From Stieleria sedimenti (GTDB taxonomy: Bacteria; Planctomycetota; Planctomycetia; Pirellulales; Pirellulaceae), in assembly GCF_025060895.1 (NCBI RefSeq), contig NZ_JANZKV010000187.1, forward strand, positions 1 to 42,124: a DNA stretch of 42,124 bases, given 5' to 3'. Positions 7,951 through 16,066 of this stretch are shown here, piece by piece (position 1 is the first letter of the stretch; each line of letters begins with the position of its first letter). A program made the translations under genes and the position numbers. The notes under the pieces were generated by a model that worked only from the letters and a program-made list of their open reading frames with translations, ran no database searches and was not told where the DNA came from.

Positions 7951-8388
7951 ATGAGTTCTTCTGTTGTTGATGCATTGCGTCAGGTCGTTGCCGATTCGTA
8001 CGCGTTGATTGGTCAAACGCACATTTGTCACTGGAACGTTCGCGGCCCCGGTTTCTTTTCGCTGCACAACGCGTTCGAGCTTCAATACACCGAACTGTTT
8101 GCCGCGGTGGACGAAATCGCCGAGCGGATTCGCGCCAAGGGTGCGTTGGCTCCCGGTGGATTGGCCAATCTGGCGAACATGGCGGGCATCGCAGAGATCG
8201 ACGAAGACGCATCGGCCGAACAGATGGTCAAGCATCTTGTCGAGTCCAACGAAAAACTGCTCGGCGATCTGAAGAAGGCCCGTGACATCGCCGGCGAAGC
8301 AAACGATTCCGAATCCGAAGACTTGATGATCGCTCGGATGCAAGTCCACGAAAAAACCGTCTGGATGCTGAAGAGTTACCTCGGGTAA
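7951..8388 (+). CDS. dps: Dps family ferritin-like DNA-protection protein
   Basis: 145 residues, slightly short for a Dps but with the family core. THICHWNVRGPGFFSLHNAF carries the ferroxidase histidines, followed by YTELFAAVDEIAERIRAKG with the acidic ligands. Dps forms a dodecameric shell that oxidises iron(II) with peroxide, stores iron and protects DNA. The N-terminus is short and lacks the lysine-rich tail of E. coli Dps, so direct DNA binding is uncertain. It is preceded by a good ribosome binding site (GAAGGA) and a TATAAT box, and appears monocistronic. The di-heme peroxidase encoded about 1.3 kb downstream would also fit peroxide defence, but there is no operon link. Confidence 0.93.
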   Translation: MSSSVVDALRQVVADSYALIGQTHICHWNVRGPGFFSLHNAFELQYTELFAAVDEIAERIRAKGALAPGGLANLANMAGIAEIDEDASAEQMVKHLVESNEKLLGDLKKARDIAGEANDSESEDLMIARMQVHEKTVWMLKSYLG

Positions 8389-8796
8389 CCCGAGTGGCCT
8401 TTCGCGGCGGGGCGTTTCAAGCGTGTTCAACTTGGGCCATCAACGATCGCCCCAACGCGAGCTGAAACGATCGTTGGGTTTAGCGGCTGTCATACTTGAT
8501 GGCGTCGGTGCATCCTCGGGGCGGGGATCGATGCATTGGTCGGCAAGATCGCCGGGAAGGCGGGGTCGGCGAACCGGCTGGCCTTCGGTATCGCCCTGGC
8601 GGTGGTGAAACACAGAGAACCGGTCGATCGCGGATTTCGAATTCCGACCTCGATCCCGATTGTTGCCACTGCTGCCAATGCTGTGTTAGTCTGCTTTGTG
8701 TCATGGTTTGCGCAGATCGCATTCGAGGGCGTCACGGGCGACGCATTCACTCGCCAGCGCGTCTGCTGGTATTGTAAATCTTGTTCGGATTGACAG
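8389..8796. other. Gene-less stretch between dps and the exported methyltransferase
   Basis: 408 nt without a reading frame of convincing protein character. A short stem with CAACGATCG (8441-8449) and CGATCGTTG (8468-8476) could end the dps transcript, although no T-run follows. The rest holds nothing I recognise; the promoter of the next gene should lie near its end. Confidence 0.4.
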
Positions 8797-9573
8797 ATGA
8801 CATCGACGACTCCGCTTGGCCTGGCAACTCTTTCGGTCATCGGGTTGATCTTACTGAGTGTTGCAACCTCTTGTGACGGACCATCGGGAACGACAGTGCC
8901 AAGCGACTCCACCAACACCGATCGAGAGAACCAGGACGATTCCGATGCGTTGTTGCGTGGCCAAATGGTCGCTCGGCAGCTTGCCGCCCGCGGTATCAAC
9001 AATGAACGTGTGCTCGATGCGATTCGGCGCGTCCCGCGTCATCAATTTGTACCGACGCGATTGCGAGACCGGGCCTACGATGATTCGCCTCTGCCGATCG
9101 GCAACGAACAAACCATTTCCCAGCCCTACATCGTCGGCTTGATGACCGAATTGGTGGATCCGCAAGCGGACGATCGAGTGTTGGATGTCGGGACCGGGTC
9201 GGGCTATCAAGCGGCCGTGTTGGCGGAACTGGTCCAGCACGTCGACAGCATCGAGATCGTGGAGTCGTTGGCCAAAGATGCGGCCGAGCGATTGAAATCG
9301 CTCGGCTACAAGAACATCCGTGTCCACCACGGTGATGGCTATGCCGGTTTACAGAGTGGAGCTCCGTTCGACGCGATTGTTGTCGCCGCCGCCCCCGATC
9401 ACGTTCCACCTGCTCTGATCGACCAGCTCGCCCCCGGCGGCAAGATGGTGATCCCGGTCGGCGACCGGCTTCAATCGCTGATGCTGATTGAAAAGCACAG
9501 CGATGGAGAGGTTGTTCGGCGCAAGGTGGCCCCCGTGATGTTTGTTCCGATGACGGGCGAAGCGGAAAATTAA
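8797..9573 (+). CDS. Protein-L-isoaspartate O-methyltransferase-like protein with lipoprotein signal
   Basis: 258 residues. The first 26 form a hydrophobic segment ending in SVATSC, a possible lipobox with Cys26. A Ser/Asp/Thr-rich linker to about residue 48 follows. The remainder is a full PCMT domain: ARGINNERVLDAIRRVPRHQFVP, then PLPIGNEQTISQPYIVG, the SAM motif VLDVGTGSGYQAAVLAEL, and LAPGGKMVIPVG. The family methylates isoaspartyl residues in damaged proteins using S-adenosylmethionine. Classical Pcm is cytoplasmic; this copy appears to be exported and membrane-anchored, raising the question of its SAM supply. Starting further downstream would remove the signal, but ATG 8797 has no better competitor. 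Family confidence is high and location confidence moderate. Confidence 0.88.
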   Translation: MTSTTPLGLATLSVIGLILLSVATSCDGPSGTTVPSDSTNTDRENQDDSDALLRGQMVARQLAARGINNERVLDAIRRVPRHQFVPTRLRDRAYDDSPLPIGNEQTISQPYIVGLMTELVDPQADDRVLDVGTGSGYQAAVLAELVQHVDSIEIVESLAKDAAERLKSLGYKNIRVHHGDGYAGLQSGAPFDAIVVAAAPDHVPPALIDQLAPGGKMVIPVGDRLQSLMLIEKHSDGEVVRRKVAPVMFVPMTGEAEN

Positions 9574-9666
9574 ATTGACGTCTGCCGGCGGGCGGCGTGA
9601 TCGATTTCAGTCGAGTGGTTGGGGTATACTGCCGAGGATTCACCACTTGCCGCGAGGAGCACTGCG

Positions 9667-10779
9667 ATGAAACCGCTGGGATTGAAAAACGTCGGGTTGG
9701 CCATTGTTCTTTTGGTTGGAGGTTTGGTGGCTTGTTTGGACGGGCATGCCGTCGAAGCGGTTGATTTGGAAGCCGCCAATCCCCTGTTACCCATTCCTGA
9801 TCCTCCTTTGGGAATCGGCGGTGAAAAGAATCCTCCCGCGACCCTGTTGGACTTGGAGGACCCACCGACTCCACAGACCGTTCGACTCGGGCGTTGGCTG
9901 TTTTTTGATAGACGACTTTCTGCCGACAACACGGTGGCGTGCGCGACGTGCCACAAACCGGAAAACGCGTTCTCTGAAACGACTCCGGTTTCGACGGGAA
10001 TCGGCGGCCAGAAGGGTGGACGCAAGGCACCTTCGTTCACCAACCAGGCATGGGCCACGCTTCCCCATTTCTTTTGGGACGGACGGGCGGCATCACTGGA
10101 TGAACAGGCCGGCGGTCCGATGACCAACCCGATCGAAATGGGGCAGAAAGATCACAGCGTCGTTGTCGCCAAGATCGCGGCGATCCCGGGCTATGCGAAA
10201 TACTTTGAAGAATCGTTCGGCACCCCGGAGGTAACGATCGAAAGAATCACCAAGGCGATTGCGGACTACGAGCGGACTCGAATGAGCGGCAATTCCGCCT
10301 GGGATCGCTACGTCGCCGGTGACAAGTCGGCACTGTCTGAAGACGCCAAAAAGGGCCGCACGCTGTTTTTCGGCAACGGGTTTTGCAACAACTGCCACAA
10401 GGGGCCCAACCTGACCGACAGCGACTTCCACAATTTGGGCGTCGGCTGGGACGAAAAAAAACAGACCTTTGCCGATGAAGGTCGATTCGCGGTGACGAAA
10501 GAGGAACAAGACAAAGGAGCCTTCAAAACACCTTCGCTCCGAGATGTCAGCAAACGCGCACCCTACATGCACGACGGCTCCATGAAAACGCTTGAGGAGG
10601 TCGTCAGGTTCTACAGCAAGGGCGGAACCCCCAATCCCTACCTGGATCGCAAAATCGATCGACGGTTTGCCGAGCAACTGGATTTTTCCGATGCGCAAGT
10701 CAACCAATTGGTCAAGTTCATGGAATCGCTCGACGGCGAAGGCTATCAGGACACCGAGCCGGCGGCATTTCCCCAGTAG
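9667..10779 (+). CDS. Di-heme cytochrome c peroxidase (CcpA/MauG family)
   Basis: 370 residues. The N-terminal hydrophobic segment (residues 8-22) ends at GLVAC, so the protein is either a lipoprotein anchored at Cys23 or cleaved shortly after. Two heme c sites are visible, CATCH at residues 92-96 and CNNCH at 240-244. Around them are the family motifs LGRWLFFDRRLSADNTVAC, FFWDGRAASLDEQA and FKTPSLRDVSKRAPYMHDGS. Such enzymes reduce hydrogen peroxide in the periplasm with electrons from cytochromes; MauG-like members modify other proteins. The start ATG 9667 has the ribosome binding site CGAGGAG upstream. The spacing and size fit a classical CcpA (about 320-350 residues) rather than a larger MauG relative. 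Confidence 0.92.
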   Translation: MKPLGLKNVGLAIVLLVGGLVACLDGHAVEAVDLEAANPLLPIPDPPLGIGGEKNPPATLLDLEDPPTPQTVRLGRWLFFDRRLSADNTVACATCHKPENAFSETTPVSTGIGGQKGGRKAPSFTNQAWATLPHFFWDGRAASLDEQAGGPMTNPIEMGQKDHSVVVAKIAAIPGYAKYFEESFGTPEVTIERITKAIADYERTRMSGNSAWDRYVAGDKSALSEDAKKGRTLFFGNGFCNNCHKGPNLTDSDFHNLGVGWDEKKQTFADEGRFAVTKEEQDKGAFKTPSLRDVSKRAPYMHDGSMKTLEEVVRFYSKGGTPNPYLDRKIDRRFAEQLDFSDAQVNQLVKFMESLDGEGYQDTEPAAFPQ

Positions 10780-10981
10780 CACGGCGCTCGCTGACGCGCT
10801 GGCGGCGAACAGGATCGCGTTGAGGATCGGAGCATCCATTCAATCGACAGTCTCATTCGGAATCACGTCGCGAGGTTGATGAAATGTTCTGAGACGGGAT
10901 CGGGAAATTCGGATAAACTTGTGGTGGTGGTTTTGATCAACAACGAAGTGGCACACCTACCCGTGCCGGAGGACACCATCG

Positions 10982-11977
10982 ATGCCAAGGAAGCGTCTAT
11001 CGATTGCTTTGGTCGTGGCCGCGGGTGTTTTCGCCGTCTTAGCAATCGAAACGCTGGAGAATTGGAGCGGGAGACGAGAAACGGAAACTCCCTTGTTGTT
11101 GGGCACGAATTTGTGGTTGGGTTACGAACCGCTTTTTCTGGCTCGTGGTCTCGGTCATTTTGATGAAAATTCCGTTCGCCTGGTCGAGTGCGCGTCTTCG
11201 AGTCAAGTGATTCGCCAATTTCGTGACAATACGATCCAGGCTGCCGCATTGACGATCGATGAAGTCTTGCTGTTGAGAGAGCGCGGCCTGGACCTGCGGG
11301 TGGTGCTGGTGATGGACATCTCACAAGGCGGCGACGCCATTCTTGCCCGTCCCGAAATGCAGGATTTGGCCGATCTGCGTGGTCGCAAGGTCGGGGTGGA
11401 AAACGCCGCGTTGGGCGCATTTGTGCTGATGCGGGCCCTGCAAAAGGTTGACCTCTCCGTCCAGGATGTGACCATGGTGTCGGTGGAAGCGGACGAACAC
11501 GAACGCGCCTTTCTATCGCAACAGATCGACGCGGTCGTGACGTTTGACCCCATCCGCAGTCGGCTGCTGGCGGCGGGAGCGATCCAGTTGTTCGACAGTA
11601 CCGAAATGCCGAATGAAATCGTCGACGTCCTGGTCATCCGTGCCGACGCACTGGAACGACATCAGTCGCACCTCATCACGGTCCTGCGAGGGTGGTTCAA
11701 GGCACTCGAGTACCTCGAACAAAACCCCGACGAAGCACTTCGCCGCGTGTCACACAGGATCAAGCTGACAACTGAGCAGATCAAGCAGAGCCAAAGGGGG
11801 TTGCATGCGCCGAACTTGCAGGAAAACCTGTTGCTGCTCGGCGGGCAACCCTCTCCGTTGGAAGAAAACGCGAGTCGCTTATCCACGGTGATGGTCGACA
11901 ACGCGTTGCTGGGAAAGGGGGTGGTTCTTTCCGATTGCATTTCGGCCGAGCCGTTGATGGAGGTGTCGGCGCGATGA
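10982..11977 (+). CDS. ABC-type substrate-binding protein (NMT1/SsuA-like), part of a sensory cassette
   Basis: 331 residues. A signal anchor at residues 5-22 (LSIALVVAAGVFAVLAIETL) precedes a periplasmic binding domain. LLGTNLWLGYEPLFLARGLG is typical of the NMT1/SsuA/TauA group, which bind sulfonates, nitrate, pyrimidines or similar small ligands. DLRGRKVGVENAALGAFVLMRAL and QIDAVVTFDPIRSRLLAAGA agree with that fold. No permease or ATPase gene is adjacent. Instead the stop codon overlaps (ATGA) the start of a membrane histidine kinase. The likely role is a ligand-binding partner that reports to the kinase in the periplasm, possibly staying membrane-tethered. The ligand is unknown. Confidence 0.85.
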   Translation: MPRKRLSIALVVAAGVFAVLAIETLENWSGRRETETPLLLGTNLWLGYEPLFLARGLGHFDENSVRLVECASSSQVIRQFRDNTIQAAALTIDEVLLLRERGLDLRVVLVMDISQGGDAILARPEMQDLADLRGRKVGVENAALGAFVLMRALQKVDLSVQDVTMVSVEADEHERAFLSQQIDAVVTFDPIRSRLLAAGAIQLFDSTEMPNEIVDVLVIRADALERHQSHLITVLRGWFKALEYLEQNPDEALRRVSHRIKLTTEQIKQSQRGLHAPNLQENLLLLGGQPSPLEENASRLSTVMVDNALLGKGVVLSDCISAEPLMEVSAR

Positions 11978-14313
11978 ACGATCGATCGACTCCGACACGC
12001 CCACTCCAATCGCAGGTCGATTCAACGATTCAATATCCGTTGCGGATTCTGTTGCCGCTGAGTCTGATGGTGATGGTGTTGGCGCATACCGGTTGGTCCC
12101 TATTCTCCAACCGTTCGCAGATCGTCAACAGCACCAATCGCGAGGCGGTGATCGTTTTGAGGCGGACGATGTCGCAACTGGCGGGGTCATTGGAGCGGGC
12201 TGCGCGGCGCAATGAGCTGTCCACGATGCAGTATTCGCTCGCGTCGCTGGGTGCGGATCCCGAAGTCAAGTTTGCCGTGTTGATCGATGAAGAAAATGAC
12301 GTCATCGTCTCCATGCGACGCGCCGACGTCGGTCATCGGTTTGCTGAGTCCGTATCGCAACCCTATCGAGAGTCACCGATTCTGGATGCAGGTGCCCTCG
12401 CACGTGTCCGTATGTCGCAGATCAGCAGTACCCTTCCGTTCGGCGACGGGCACACCATCGTCGGCATCCACCCGGTCGTGCTGGGCGCCAAAACGGATCG
12501 GATCCGCCCCGATCATTTGGGGCTGTTCGTCGTGCTTCGTGACATCAGACCGACCATTCAACGGGCGACCACCGCGGTGTCGCGTCAGGCAGTCGGAACC
12601 CTGGTGATGAGTTGCCTGATCGCCATCGGGCTGGGCCTGTTCTTTCACTTTCGAATCGCCAAGCGTTTGGAACGATTGGAAGAAATGACGCGCATGGTCG
12701 GCGCGGGAAACCTGACGGTGCGGACCGGCATTTCCGGTGGCGATGAAGTCGCCGCGCTTGCCCGTTCGCTCGATCGCATGGTCGTCGATCGCGACATCGC
12801 CGAGCAAACACTGGGCTTACAGGCGATGATTCTCGCACATGTCCATGATGCGGTGATCTCAACCGATCTGAACGGCAATGTCGAGACCTGGAACAGTGCC
12901 GCGACTCGCTTGTTCGGATATTCGGTCGAGGAAGCCATCGGCCGCTCCGTCGATTTCCTGTACTTTCCCGACAACGTGGTCGCCTGGAAAGAACAGGTCA
13001 TGCTGCCGAGAGCGGAACGCTCAGCTGACGACCTGCAAATGCGATTGCGCCGCAAAGATGCCAGCGCGGTCCTGGTCTCGCTTCGTCTGTCGCTGATGAA
13101 CGCCGATGACGGTCGACCGATCGGCATCATCGGTTGCTGCAACGATATCACCGAGCAGAAGGAGATCGAAGCAAAACTGAGCGAAAGCGAAAAGCTTGTG
13201 CGGGAGAAACTGTCCGAGCTGGAACATCTGTATCGAACCACGCCGATCGGATTATGCATGATGGATACGGAGTTGCGGTATCGTCGGATCAACGATGAAC
13301 TGGCCAGGATCAATGGGTTGCCGGTGGAAGCCCATCTCGGCCGGCCACTACGTGAGGTCTTGCCTGACATCGCCGACAGCATCGAACCGCTGTATCGTGA
13401 AGTGATCGAGACCGGCCAGGCCAAACGCAGCATTGAAGTCGAACGGCCCCCGGTCGACGGCCACGGCCAGTCGTCTTTCTTTCTCGCCAGCTACCACCCG
13501 CTCAAAGATGATACCGGTCGGGTGCGGGGCGTGAGCACCGTCGTCAAAGATGTCAGTGAACGACGCCGCGCCGAAGAACGCCTTCGAAATAACGAGACGC
13601 AATTGGCACACGTGTCACGACTGTCCACCATGGGAGAAATGGTGGCCGGAATCGCACATGAAATCAATCAACCCCTGTACGCGATCGCCAATTACGCGGC
13701 CGCTTGCGAACACCTCTCGCGAAGACGTGAGCCCGGCTGGGAGGAGAAGGTTCAATCCGTCATGGGGCAGATCGCCGAACAGGCCGTCCGTGCCGGAGAG
13801 ATCATCAAACGGGTGCGAGGCTTTGTTGCCAACACGGAATCGGACTACTGCCCGATCGATCTCAACGAATTGATTCGCGACACCACCAAACTCCTCTCGT
13901 TTGAAGCCAAGCGTCTCGGTGCCACCGTGTCGCTGGAACTCGACGCTGCCCTTCCACCGGTGATGGGCGACGCAATCCAGATTCAACAAGTGCTCGTGAA
14001 TCTGATCCGCAACGCGTTCGAAGCGATGGACGGTCAAGTCAATGGCAAGAACAACGTTCAGATCCGTAGTGCGACGCTCGATGGTGACGCATCGGTGTCG
14101 GTGAAAGACTCCGGCCCCGGCATCTCCTCCGACATGGTGGATCAACTCAAAGAACCGTTTTACACCACAAAAGAACACGGATTGGGAATGGGGTTGGCGA
14201 TCAGCCAGACGATCGTCGCGGCGCATGAAGGCCACTTGGAGATCCGATCGGACGCGGACGGGGCCGGGGCCGAGTTCTGTATCAGATTTCCCGCACTTCA
14301 CGAGATTTGCTGA
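11974..14313 (+). CDS. Membrane PAS-containing sensor histidine kinase
   Basis: 779 residues. A transmembrane helix at about 22-43 and a second at 204-226 enclose a periplasmic sensor region of roughly 160 residues. A HAMP segment (about 225-280), two PAS domains (about 285-405 and 418-535), HisKA and HATPase_c follow. The phosphorylated histidine is H562 in GIAHEINQPL, the FixL/DctB-like (HPK4) form. ATP-binding boxes are NLIRNAFEAM (N), DSGPGI (G1) and GLGMGLAI (G2). The ATG overlaps the binding-protein stop, and the receiver gene starts 1 nt after this gene's stop, so all three are surely co-transcribed. A plausible model is that binding-protein occupancy is read by the periplasmic domain while the PAS domains sense a second cue. 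That model is inference. Confidence 0.93.
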   Translation: MNDRSTPTRPLQSQVDSTIQYPLRILLPLSLMVMVLAHTGWSLFSNRSQIVNSTNREAVIVLRRTMSQLAGSLERAARRNELSTMQYSLASLGADPEVKFAVLIDEENDVIVSMRRADVGHRFAESVSQPYRESPILDAGALARVRMSQISSTLPFGDGHTIVGIHPVVLGAKTDRIRPDHLGLFVVLRDIRPTIQRATTAVSRQAVGTLVMSCLIAIGLGLFFHFRIAKRLERLEEMTRMVGAGNLTVRTGISGGDEVAALARSLDRMVVDRDIAEQTLGLQAMILAHVHDAVISTDLNGNVETWNSAATRLFGYSVEEAIGRSVDFLYFPDNVVAWKEQVMLPRAERSADDLQMRLRRKDASAVLVSLRLSLMNADDGRPIGIIGCCNDITEQKEIEAKLSESEKLVREKLSELEHLYRTTPIGLCMMDTELRYRRINDELARINGLPVEAHLGRPLREVLPDIADSIEPLYREVIETGQAKRSIEVERPPVDGHGQSSFFLASYHPLKDDTGRVRGVSTVVKDVSERRRAEERLRNNETQLAHVSRLSTMGEMVAGIAHEINQPLYAIANYAAACEHLSRRREPGWEEKVQSVMGQIAEQAVRAGEIIKRVRGFVANTESDYCPIDLNELIRDTTKLLSFEAKRLGATVSLELDAALPPVMGDAIQIQQVLVNLIRNAFEAMDGQVNGKNNVQIRSATLDGDASVSVKDSGPGISSDMVDQLKEPFYTTKEHGLGMGLAISQTIVAAHEGHLEIRSDADGAGAEFCIRFPALHEIC

Positions 14314-14314
14314 A

Positions 14315-14680
14315 ATGGCCGTCCCACCCACCGTTTTCGTCATCGATGATGACCCGTCGGCACTCAGCTCGGTTTGTGCCTTGCTGACCGCGTTCGGGAT
14401 GACGGTCAAACCCTTCGACTCCGCCGAAGACTTCTTGGCCGACTACAACGAATTGCAGCCCGGTTGCCTGCTGTTGGATGTGCAACTGCAGGGCATCGGC
14501 GGACTGGATCTTTTGCGACAGCTGAGAAGGAACCAGCTTGATTTGTCCGTGATCGTGATCAGCGGGAACGCCGACAAACAGGTCGTCAGAACCGCAACCG
14601 AGCTTGGCGTGACCGAGGTGCTTCACAAACCCGTCCAGCCGCACGATTTGGTCGACGTCGTCCAGAGGGCGTTGGGATGA
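14315..14680 (+). CDS. Stand-alone response regulator receiver (FixJ-like, no output domain)
   Basis: 121 residues, the length of a bare receiver domain. The acidic pocket is DDD at residues 11-13, the phosphoacceptor is Asp55 in CLLLDVQL, and the conserved lysine lies in LHKPV. FDSAEDFLADY and LSVIVISGNAD resemble FixJ/TodT receivers, but the LuxR-type helix-turn-helix that follows in FixJ is absent: the stop comes directly after the last receiver helix. It begins 1 nt after the kinase stop. It therefore needs a separate output protein or works by protein contact, in the manner of CheY or Spo0F. Confidence 0.92.
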   Translation: MAVPPTVFVIDDDPSALSSVCALLTAFGMTVKPFDSAEDFLADYNELQPGCLLLDVQLQGIGGLDLLRQLRRNQLDLSVIVISGNADKQVVRTATELGVTEVLHKPVQPHDLVDVVQRALG

Positions 14681-14759
14681 TCTGGATTCATACAATCGCA
14701 ACCATCACCGATGTGCCCTGTCAGGTTTCCGGTTCCTGTCCGTCGCGGTGCGATTTCCC

Positions 14760-16040
14760 ATGAATTTGAAACGAGCGTTCGCTCTGTCTTGCGCCGTCGT
14801 GATCGTCACGCTCGCTGCCGTGGACGTCTGGAATCGTTTCGATCGGCCCGACAGAGCGGTTCAGCCCGAGTGGAACGCTCGCCCGGTCGGTCGCCGCCTG
14901 ACCGATTTCGAGCGGGGACTTTCGCAACAGCAGACGCGGGAACTGAAAACGCTGTTCCCCGACTACCACCTGCCGCTCGACCAGGATCGGCGGTCCCGGG
15001 AATTACGCCAGGCCATTGAGCGAGACGATCATGGCGACGTCGAGCGGCTGCTGTTGCTCGACCTCGCCCGCCGCAGCGGTCAGCAAGAAATTTTGGGGAC
15101 GTTGCAGAATCGACATCAGCAGTGGCTGGAAGAGTATCGAAAACGGAAATCATGATCTGCTACAACAGATCGATGCGCAAACGCCGGTGACGTACAACGA
15201 TGCAATGTTGCGGGCAGCCATTCGCAGCGGCAACGTCGAGTTGTGCCACGATGTGATCGAAAACGGTGCCACGCTCGAGAAAGATCCGGCGAAAGACGAG
15301 GCGTTGCTTCGATTGGTGATGGTCGAACATCGAAGCCCTGAATTGACGGATCTCTTGTTTGATTTGGGGATCGAAAAAGCGTATCCCGAACAGTTCGATG
15401 TCAGTCGCGGTTACAGCCAATTCCATGAGTACGGTCACCCGTTGTATCACGCGGCACTTGTCGGTGACGTGGACTATTGCCGTTACCTGATGCTCAACTT
15501 TCCAGCCGACCGGCTTTGGCAACCCTTGCGATATTCATCCTATGAATACGATTCGGACATCGAGTTCTTTAATCCGGGATACACTCCGCTGTTCGCTGCC
15601 GTGTTCAACGATCACTGGGAAGTGTTGGAGTTATTTTTGACTGAGGGATTCAAAGATGCTGCGGGTGAATCCTTGATGGACGTCAATGCGGTCAGTGTGC
15701 ACGGATTGACGGCGCTGCACGAAGCCGTCAACTACTCCGCCGCTCGTTGCGTTCAGTTGTTGTTGGCTTTCGGTGCAGACCCGCTGGCTCCTCGCGTCGG
15801 GCAAACCAACCGTCTTGGTGACACACCGCTACATTTAGCCATCCACGAAAAGAACGCCGCCCACAGTTCCCCCTCCTGGCCGATCGAGCCCGAGCGACCG
15901 AGAATCTTTCCGATGCTGGCGACGGTTGGACGCCGTTGTTTTCCGTGTTCCATACCGATTCGGCGATGGCGTTGCCGCCCTTCACGGATCGTCTTGCGTC
16001 CATCGTTTTGCCTCTCAGCTCTCCGCCTTCATCATTCTGC
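14760..16040 (+). pseudogene. Frameshifted ankyrin-repeat protein gene
   Basis: One ankyrin-type protein appears spread over three frames. From ATG 14760 a signal anchor (FALSCAVVIVTLAAVDVW) and helical repeats run to a stop at 15153-15155. The similarity continues in another frame from about 15142 (NHDLLQQIDAQ, then DAMLRAAIRSGNVELC, HGLTALHEAVNYSAARCVQL, LGDTPLHLAIHEKNA). Near 15860 it moves again (FPLLADRARATENL, DGWTPLFSVFHTDSA). Near 15965 it probably moves a third time, and the end is not clear. Ankyrin repeats serve protein binding. Either this is a decaying gene or the sequence contains several indel errors. The 3' end faces the convergent PPC-protein gene. The outer limit 16040 is approximate. 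Confidence 0.7.
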
Positions 16041-16066
16041 CCCGTATCATTCTGCCGTCTTTCGCG

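Noticed and set aside
8536-8793. Possible 85-residue membrane protein before the exported methyltransferase
   Set aside because: A hydrophobic stretch is present, but there is no ribosome binding site, the ends look random, and no motif supports it.
15138-15155. Programmed ribosomal frameshift in the ankyrin gene
   Set aside because: No slippery heptamer with a following structure is evident, and further frame changes occur downstream, which points to decay or errors instead.
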